64,000 nucleotides of DNA from Rhodococcoides corynebacterioides NBRC 14404 (GTDB taxonomy: Bacteria > Actinomycetota > Actinomycetes > Mycobacteriales > Mycobacteriaceae). The notes under the pieces are model-generated. The model saw nothing but the letters and a program-made list of their open reading frames with translations, had not been told where the DNA came from and searched no databases. Made by a program: the position numbers and the translations under genes. Location of the stretch: contig NZ_BCWV01000002.1 in assembly GCF_001894765.1 (NCBI RefSeq), positions 806,001 through 870,000 of the forward strand, written 5' to 3'. Within the stretch, counting starts at the first letter, position 1. Each line of letters begins with the position of its first letter. Below are positions 59,598-64,000 of the stretch, piece after piece.

Positions 59598-60575
59598 TCA
59601 GCGTGGAGCGAGTCCCGCCGCACGGTAGGCGGCGTCGACCAGCTCCATGGTGGCCACGGCGTCGTCGACGTCCAGGGGGTAGGGCGACCCCGTCTCCAGA
59701 TGTGCTGCGAGAGCGTCTAATTGGTAGTGGTACGTCGGTCGGGTGCTCAGCCGCTCCACGTGCACGCCGGACGCATCGGTGACCGACACCCGCCCGTCGA
59801 GATTGGGGCGGATGAAGTCGTGCGCGAACACCTCGCCGCCGGTGAAGAGCAGTCGCATCGTGAACTCGAAGCGCGGATGCACCATGGAGTTCACGCTGCG
59901 AGCCGGGACGCCGCTGGGGAACTCGAGATCGATCGTCGTCGCCGCGTCGACCCCCGGGTCGCGCTCGTCGGCCTGCGCCGACACCACCCGCGGTGCGCCG
60001 CCGGCGCCGGCCGCATCGGCCAGCATGCGGCACACGTGCAGGCCGTAGCAGCCGAGATCCATGATCGCCCCGCCCGCCATCTCGAGGGACCACCGCGGAT
60101 CCCCGGCGTCGGGCTCCGGCATCGCCATGACCACCTCGACCCCGGTGAGGTCGCCGAGCTCGCCGGACCGGGCGATCTCGAACACCCGCTGGGTCACCGG
60201 GTGGAAGAGGTAGTGGAACGCCTCGACGATTCGCCCGCCCGTCCGCAGAGCGACGGCCGCGACCTCGCGCGCCTCGGCGGCGCCCCGCGCGAACGGCTTC
60301 TCGGTCAGAACGGTCCTGCCCGCCTCGAGGGCGCGGATGTTCCACGGTGCGTGCAGCGCGTTCGCGAGGGGGTTGTAGACGAGGTCCACCTCCGGATCGG
60401 CGAGCACCGCGGCGTAGTCGTCGGACACCCGCTCCACCCCGTGCCGCTGCGCGAACTCCTCGGCCCGTGCCCGGTCGCGTGCGGCGACGGTGACCAGCCG
60501 GTGCCCGAGGGCGTGCGCCGGTGCGACGATCGCGGACTCCGCGATGCGGGAGGCGCCCAGGACGCCGATTCTCAT
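59598..60575 (-). CDS. Gfo/Idh/MocA-family oxidoreductase
   Basis: A 325-aa NAD(P)-dependent dehydrogenase: IGVLGASRIAESAIVAPA as the Rossmann motif, VLTEKPFARG with EKP, and AIMDLGCYGLHVCRML in the C-terminal domain, resembling 1,5-anhydro-fructose/dihydrodiol/xylose-dehydrogenase-like members. Substrate unknown. Last gene of the second minus-strand operon; its ATG overlaps the isomerase stop (ATGA). Confidence 0.88.
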   Translation of the reverse strand: MRIGVLGASRIAESAIVAPAHALGHRLVTVAARDRARAEEFAQRHGVERVSDDYAAVLADPEVDLVYNPLANALHAPWNIRALEAGRTVLTEKPFARGAAEAREVAAVALRTGGRIVEAFHYLFHPVTQRVFEIARSGELGDLTGVEVVMAMPEPDAGDPRWSLEMAGGAIMDLGCYGLHVCRMLADAAGAGGAPRVVSAQADERDPGVDAATTIDLEFPSGVPARSVNSMVHPRFEFTMRLLFTGGEVFAHDFIRPNLDGRVSVTDASGVHVERLSTRPTYHYQLDALAAHLETGSPYPLDVDDAVATMELVDAAYRAAGLAPR

Positions 60576-61459
60576 ACGGTCACGACGCGGGCGTCGGTCA
60601 CCGAGCGCAGGTACGCCACGCTGGCCTTCACATCGAGCACCGGACCCCCGTCGGCCGCGGGATCGTCGGCCAGGATGGTGTCCTGCTCGAGCACGAACCA
60701 GCCGTCGTACCCGGCGTCGAGCAGGGTGCCCACGACACCGCCGATGCCGACGTCGCCGGTGCCTAGCGGGGTGTACATCCCGGCCTGCACCGCGTCGGTG
60801 TAGGTCAGGTCGCCGGCCTGCACCCGCGCCGCGAGCGCCGCGTCGACGTCCTTGAGATGCGCGTGGGTGATGCGTGACGACGCCTGACGCGCCAGCTCGG
60901 CGGGGTCGGTTCCGCCGATCATCAGGTGTCCGGTGTCCAGACACAGGGGGATCGAGGACCCGTCGAGCACACGGTGGACCTCGTCCCGCTGCTCGATCAT
61001 GGTGCCGACGTGGGGATGGAGCACGGCGCGGATGCCGCGCTCCGCGGACGCCGCGGCGAGGCGATCGAGGTTGCGCAGCAACGTCGTCCACTCGTCGTCG
61101 GTCGGCACCGGGCGCGCGTCGTATCCGTCGCGACCGCTCACGGCCGCCAGCACGATCACGTCCGCGTGCGCGGCGACGAATCCGTCCAGCAGGCCGGAGA
61201 TCCCGGGCACGGGATCGTGTCCGCTCTCGTGCAGGAGCACCGGAGCGAATCCGCCGACCGAGGTGAGGCCGTGGTCCGCGAGCGTTCGGGCCAGCTCCTG
61301 CGGATCGGACGGCAGAAAGCCGTCGGGTCCGTTCTCGGTCGCGGTCAGTCCCGCCTCGCGCATCTCGCGCAGCACGCGGTCGACGCTGATCTGGTGGCCC
61401 CAGCCGGGGACCTCGCAGACACCCCACGAGATGGGGGCTCCGGCGATACGAACGGTCAT
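60572..61459 (-). CDS. Inosose-dehydratase-like sugar phosphate isomerase/epimerase
   Basis: A 295-aa TIM-barrel protein: IAGAPISWGVCEVPGWGHQI at the start, AVLHPHVGTMIE, CLDTGHLMIGGTD and THAHLKDVDAAL as likely metal-ligand segments. It resembles IolE-type dehydratases and other inositol- or sugar-acid isomerases, but is distinct from the IolE of the main operon. Overlaps both neighbours by 4 nt (ATGA), so tightly coupled with the two Gfo/Idh dehydrogenases. It may act on a different inositol isomer or a keto-sugar. Confidence 0.87.
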   Translation of the reverse strand: MTVRIAGAPISWGVCEVPGWGHQISVDRVLREMREAGLTATENGPDGFLPSDPQELARTLADHGLTSVGGFAPVLLHESGHDPVPGISGLLDGFVAAHADVIVLAAVSGRDGYDARPVPTDDEWTTLLRNLDRLAAASAERGIRAVLHPHVGTMIEQRDEVHRVLDGSSIPLCLDTGHLMIGGTDPAELARQASSRITHAHLKDVDAALAARVQAGDLTYTDAVQAGMYTPLGTGDVGIGGVVGTLLDAGYDGWFVLEQDTILADDPAADGGPVLDVKASVAYLRSVTDARVVTV

Positions 61460-62481
61460 GAACGAACCTCTTCCAGGGTGACGGGGGCGGAGCGGTGGAG
61501 CGACGCGGCGGCGGCCTCCGCGATCCAGGCCACCTCCAGCGCGTCGGCGGGAGTGCAGGGCGACGGACGCCGACCGGCGACGACCTCGAGGAACGCGGCG
61601 AGTTCGGCGCGGTAGGACTCGGCGAATCGGTCCATGAAGAACGAGTGCGGTGTCGCGGACGGGAACGGGTGCCGTCCCCGCTCGTCGTGTGCGGGATCGA
61701 GATTGCGGACGGGCGCGGCGTCGTCCCATCCCGCGACGACGGTGTCGGTGCGTCCGTGCACCTCGAGTCGGCAGTCGTAGCCGCGGCCGTTGAACCGGGA
61801 GTTCGACACGACGCCGAGGGTGCCGTCGTCGAACGTGAGCAGCGTCGTCGCGGTGTGCACGTCGCCCGCGGCGACGAAGCGGGGATCGTCGGACGCGGTC
61901 CCCGCCGCGAACACCGACACGACCTCACGGCCCACGATCCACCGAACGGTGTCGAAGTCGTGCACGCTGCAGTCGCGGAACAGACCCCCCGACGCCGCGA
62001 TGTAGTCCGCCGGAGGCGGTGCGGGGTCGAGGGTGGTGGAGCGGACGGTGTGCAGTGCCCCGAGCTCGCCGGCCCGCACGGCCCGATACGCTGCGGCGAC
62101 GGCCGGATCGAACCGGCGGTTGAACCCGATCTGCACCGGCACGTCGGAGCCCGCGAGCCCCGCCACCACGGCGGCGCTCTCGACCGCGGTGGACGCCAAC
62201 GGCTTCTCGCAGAAGACGGGAATGCCCGCAGCGACGGCGGTGAGCAGCACCGGCGCGTGGGCGGGGGTCGCGGCGGCGACCACCACCCCGTCGACGCCGG
62301 CGCTCAGCAGGTCCTCGAGCGTGGTGACCGCGGTGGCGCCGTGACGGTCCGCGACGGACGCGGTGACGTCCGGACGGTCGTCGAGCACCACGAGCGAGGA
62401 CACCCCGTCGAGCCCCGCGAGCGTGTCGCAGTGGAAGGCGCCGATCCGGCCGAGGCCGACGACACCGAGGCGCGCGCCCAT
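61456..62481 (-). CDS. Gfo/Idh/MocA-family oxidoreductase, inositol 2-dehydrogenase-like
   Basis: A 341-aa dehydrogenase: LGVVGLGRIGAFHCDTLAGL as Rossmann motif, VFCEKPLAST with EKP, GFNRRFDPAVAAAYRAV and FRDCSVHDFDTVRWIVG. The GFNRRFD and CSVHDFD patterns match IolG-type inositol dehydrogenases. It could handle a second inositol stereoisomer. The ATG starts in a 1-nt overlap with the SDR stop (TGATG), and the stop overlaps the isomerase gene. Confidence 0.9.
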   Translation of the reverse strand: MGARLGVVGLGRIGAFHCDTLAGLDGVSSLVVLDDRPDVTASVADRHGATAVTTLEDLLSAGVDGVVVAAATPAHAPVLLTAVAAGIPVFCEKPLASTAVESAAVVAGLAGSDVPVQIGFNRRFDPAVAAAYRAVRAGELGALHTVRSTTLDPAPPPADYIAASGGLFRDCSVHDFDTVRWIVGREVVSVFAAGTASDDPRFVAAGDVHTATTLLTFDDGTLGVVSNSRFNGRGYDCRLEVHGRTDTVVAGWDDAAPVRNLDPAHDERGRHPFPSATPHSFFMDRFAESYRAELAAFLEVVAGRRPSPCTPADALEVAWIAEAAAASLHRSAPVTLEEVRS

Positions 62482-63260
62482 CAGTCCTGGCCTCCGACGA
62501 CCTGCTGGTCCCACTCGATCACCGATCCGGTCACGACGCCGCTGCGCGCCGACAGCAGGAACACGACGGCGTCGGCGATCTCGTCCGGGCGCCCGAGGGT
62601 GCCCATCGGTTGCCGCGCCGCGGCCTGCTCGGCCCAGTCGTCCGGTGCGTCGTGGAATCGCTTCTGCGTCAGCGCCTCTCCCTCGGTCTCGGTCCAGCCG
62701 ATGTCGAGGGTGTTGATGCGAATCCGGTCGAACCGATGCGCGTGCGCGGCGTTCTTCGTCAGTCCGGCGAGCCCGGCCTTCGCGGCGACGTAGGGGGCGA
62801 GGTAGGGCTGGCCACCACGAGCGGAGATCGACCCGATGCACACGATCGTGCCCGGTGCACCGCGGCGCACCATGTCGCGGACGGCGGCCTGCATGACGAA
62901 GAACGGTCCGCGCAGATTGACGGCGACGTGCTGATCGAACAGCTCGGGCGTGGTGTCCAGCAGGGATCCGCGGGTGGTCAGCCCGGCGCTGATGCAGACC
63001 GCGTCCACGCGCCCGTAGTGCTCGGCGGTGCGCTCGACCGAAGCCCGCGCGTCGGCCGGATCGGCGACGTCCGCCTGGACGTAGAGGACGTCGTGGCCGG
63101 CGGCACGCAGCTCGCGCTCGAGCGCCGTGCCGACGTCGGTGCGGCGCCCCGAGAACGCCACGCGCGCACCGTGCGCCAGGGCGCTCCGGACCACCGCCGC
63201 ACCCACGCCGGCCGTTCCGCCGCTCACCAGGACCACCCGGTCCGTCAGAAGATCTCGCAC
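62481..63260 (-). CDS. Short-chain dehydrogenase/reductase
   Basis: A 259-aa classical SDR: cofactor motif VSGGTAGVGAAVV, CIGSISARGG with the catalytic Ser, and YVAAKAG with the catalytic Tyr/Lys. The NAD-type site and the C-terminal GSVIEWDQQVVGG suggest a sugar- or polyol-dehydrogenase-like enzyme; substrate unknown. GTG 63260 is 6 nt after an AAGACT box with a TTGTCT -35, so it is probably leaderless. It is the first gene of the four-gene operon and diverges from the LacI-type regulator. Confidence 0.87.
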   Translation of the reverse strand: MRDLLTDRVVLVSGGTAGVGAAVVRSALAHGARVAFSGRRTDVGTALERELRAAGHDVLYVQADVADPADARASVERTAEHYGRVDAVCISAGLTTRGSLLDTTPELFDQHVAVNLRGPFFVMQAAVRDMVRRGAPGTIVCIGSISARGGQPYLAPYVAAKAGLAGLTKNAAHAHRFDRIRINTLDIGWTETEGEALTQKRFHDAPDDWAEQAAARQPMGTLGRPDEIADAVVFLLSARSGVVTGSVIEWDQQVVGGQD

Positions 63261-63266
63261 CCGTCG

Positions 63267-63295
63267 AGTCTTGCGGTCGAGCGCTGTGCAGACAA
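63267..63295 (-). promoter_or_regulatory. Promoter of the SDR operon
   Basis: Minus strand: TTGTCT (63295-63290), 17-nt spacer, AAGACT (63272-63267), then 6 nt to GTG 63260. The two boxes overlap those of the divergent lacI-type promoter. Confidence 0.5.
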
Positions 63296-63299
63296 CACT
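63271..63299 (+). promoter_or_regulatory. Promoter of the LacI-type regulator gene
   Basis: Plus strand: TTGCGG (63271-63276), 17-nt spacer and AACACT (63294-63299), 37 nt before GTG 63336. It is interlocked with the divergent SDR promoter, so one bound regulator could control both directions. Confidence 0.4.
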
Positions 63300-63335
63300 G
63301 CGGAGCACATCAAAAACACCTCGAGGAGAGTGCGC

Positions 63336-64000
63336 GTGGCCCATCGCTACAAGGTGCGCGAGATTGCCCAGCAGGCCGGACTCAGCGAGGCCACCGTCGA
63401 TCGCGTCCTGCACGGGCGGCCGGGGGTGCGCGAGGACACGCGCGCCGAGGTGCAGCAGGCGATCGAGGACCTCGACAAGCAGCGCACGCAACTGCGCCTG
63501 AACGGCCGCAAGTTCTTCGTCGACATCGTGATGCAGGCCCCGGAGCGGTTCTGCGCCGAGGTCCGCGCCGCGCTCGAAGCCGAATTGCCCACGCTCGCAC
63601 CGGCCCTCGTACGCGCTCGCTTCCATTTCCGCGAAACCGAGTCCGTGGACGACGCGGTGGCCACCCTCGCGGGCATCCGCACTCGGGGGTCGCACGGCGT
63701 GATCCTCAAGGCGCCCGACCGGCCGGAGGTGGCGGCGGCGGTCGACGACCTCGTCGCCGGCGGCATCCCCGTCGTCACGTACGTGTCCGACATTCCCGCC
63801 AGCACGCGCGTCGCCTACGTCGGGATCGACGATCGGGCAGCCGGGGCGACGGCCGGGTACCTGGTGGACCGCTTCTTCGGTCGCGGCAGCGGCGACGGTG
63901 ACGGCGAGGACGCCGCCGTCCTGGTGACGCTCAGTCACGACTCGTTCCGCGCCGAGGGCGAGCGCGAAGCCGGGTTCCGCCGGGCGCTCCGCGATCTCGC
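63336..64000 (+). CDS. LacI-family transcriptional regulator, 3'-partial at window edge
   Basis: The first 221 codons of a LacI/GalR regulator. The N-terminal HTH reads YKVREIAQQAGLSEATVDRVLHGRPGVRE, followed by the hinge (AIEDLDKQRTQLRLNGRK) and a periplasmic-binding-like ligand domain (FFVDIVMQAPERFCAEV, GIPVVTYVSDIP, YVGIDDRAAGATAGYL). GTG 63336 has a GAGGAG site 8 nt upstream. The gene runs off the right edge. Divergent from the SDR operon, which it probably controls in response to a sugar or polyol. Confidence 0.9.
   Translation, partial: MAHRYKVREIAQQAGLSEATVDRVLHGRPGVREDTRAEVQQAIEDLDKQRTQLRLNGRKFFVDIVMQAPERFCAEVRAALEAELPTLAPALVRARFHFRETESVDDAVATLAGIRTRGSHGVILKAPDRPEVAAAVDDLVAGGIPVVTYVSDIPASTRVAYVGIDDRAAGATAGYLVDRFFGRGSGDGDGEDAAVLVTLSHDSFRAEGEREAGFRRALRDL

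Noticed and set aside
63283-63308. GTGC/GCAC pair as a LacI operator
   Set aside because: The arms are only 4 bp with a long centre and lack the central CG typical of LacI-family sites.

Overview
The window is 64 kb of very GC-rich (about 70 percent) actinobacterial chromosome, most likely from Rhodococcus or a close relative in the Mycobacteriales. This is inferred from mycobacterial-type LexA boxes, an imuA'/imuB/dnaE2 mutasome, a SAM-IV riboswitch before metY-metX, a 13E12-type HNH protein, an MmpL-type transporter, many GTG starts in 4-nt overlaps, and many leaderless start codons 6-8 nt downstream of a TANNNT-like -10 box. No rRNA, tRNA, insertion sequence, prophage or CRISPR array was seen.

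Left third (1-23.5 kb): a PspC-type sensor kinase/NarL regulator/phosphatase-like operon; a Ser/Thr protein kinase; a LexA-boxed translesion operon imuA'-imuB-dinB, with dinB frameshifted in a G10 run; an alpha/beta hydrolase and small proteins; an ECF41/SigJ-like sigma factor with an NAD(P)-binding partner; an MmpL-family transporter, surE and a PfkB kinase; the error-prone polymerase dnaE2 with its own LexA box; a DUF4349 lipoprotein, trmL, folD and a DUF3017 protein. imuA', imuB and dnaE2 should act together as the SOS mutasome.

Middle (21.6-37.4 kb): an operon of a 3.5-kaa non-ribosomal peptide synthetase (C-A-T-C-A-T-C-A-T-TE) followed by a DrrAB-type ABC exporter, with translational overlaps. 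This is the best candidate for an undescribed system: a self-contained predicted tripeptide (possibly acylated) assembly line plus exporter, with candidate operators and tandem repeats upstream. Before it lies metY-metX, controlled by a SAM-IV riboswitch and possibly a six-codon Cys-containing leader ORF in a 591-nt leader.

Right-middle (37.4-45 kb): an MFS exporter, xthA, trpS, a YihY-type membrane protein, a D-Ala-D-Ala carboxypeptidase and a 13E12 HNH protein.

Right (45-64 kb): a complete inositol catabolic regulon. An eight-gene minus-strand operon (iolC, aldolase, iolB, iolD, iolE, iolG, iolH-like, iolA) would take myo-inositol to dihydroxyacetone phosphate, acetyl-CoA and CO2. A divergent GntR regulator is followed by a Gfo/Idh dehydrogenase and a CUT2-type sugar ABC importer. 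A 25-bp motif shared by the iolC and importer promoters is a likely GntR operator. A second minus-strand operon (SDR, two Gfo/Idh dehydrogenases, inosose-dehydratase-like isomerase) diverges from a LacI-type regulator that runs off the right edge.
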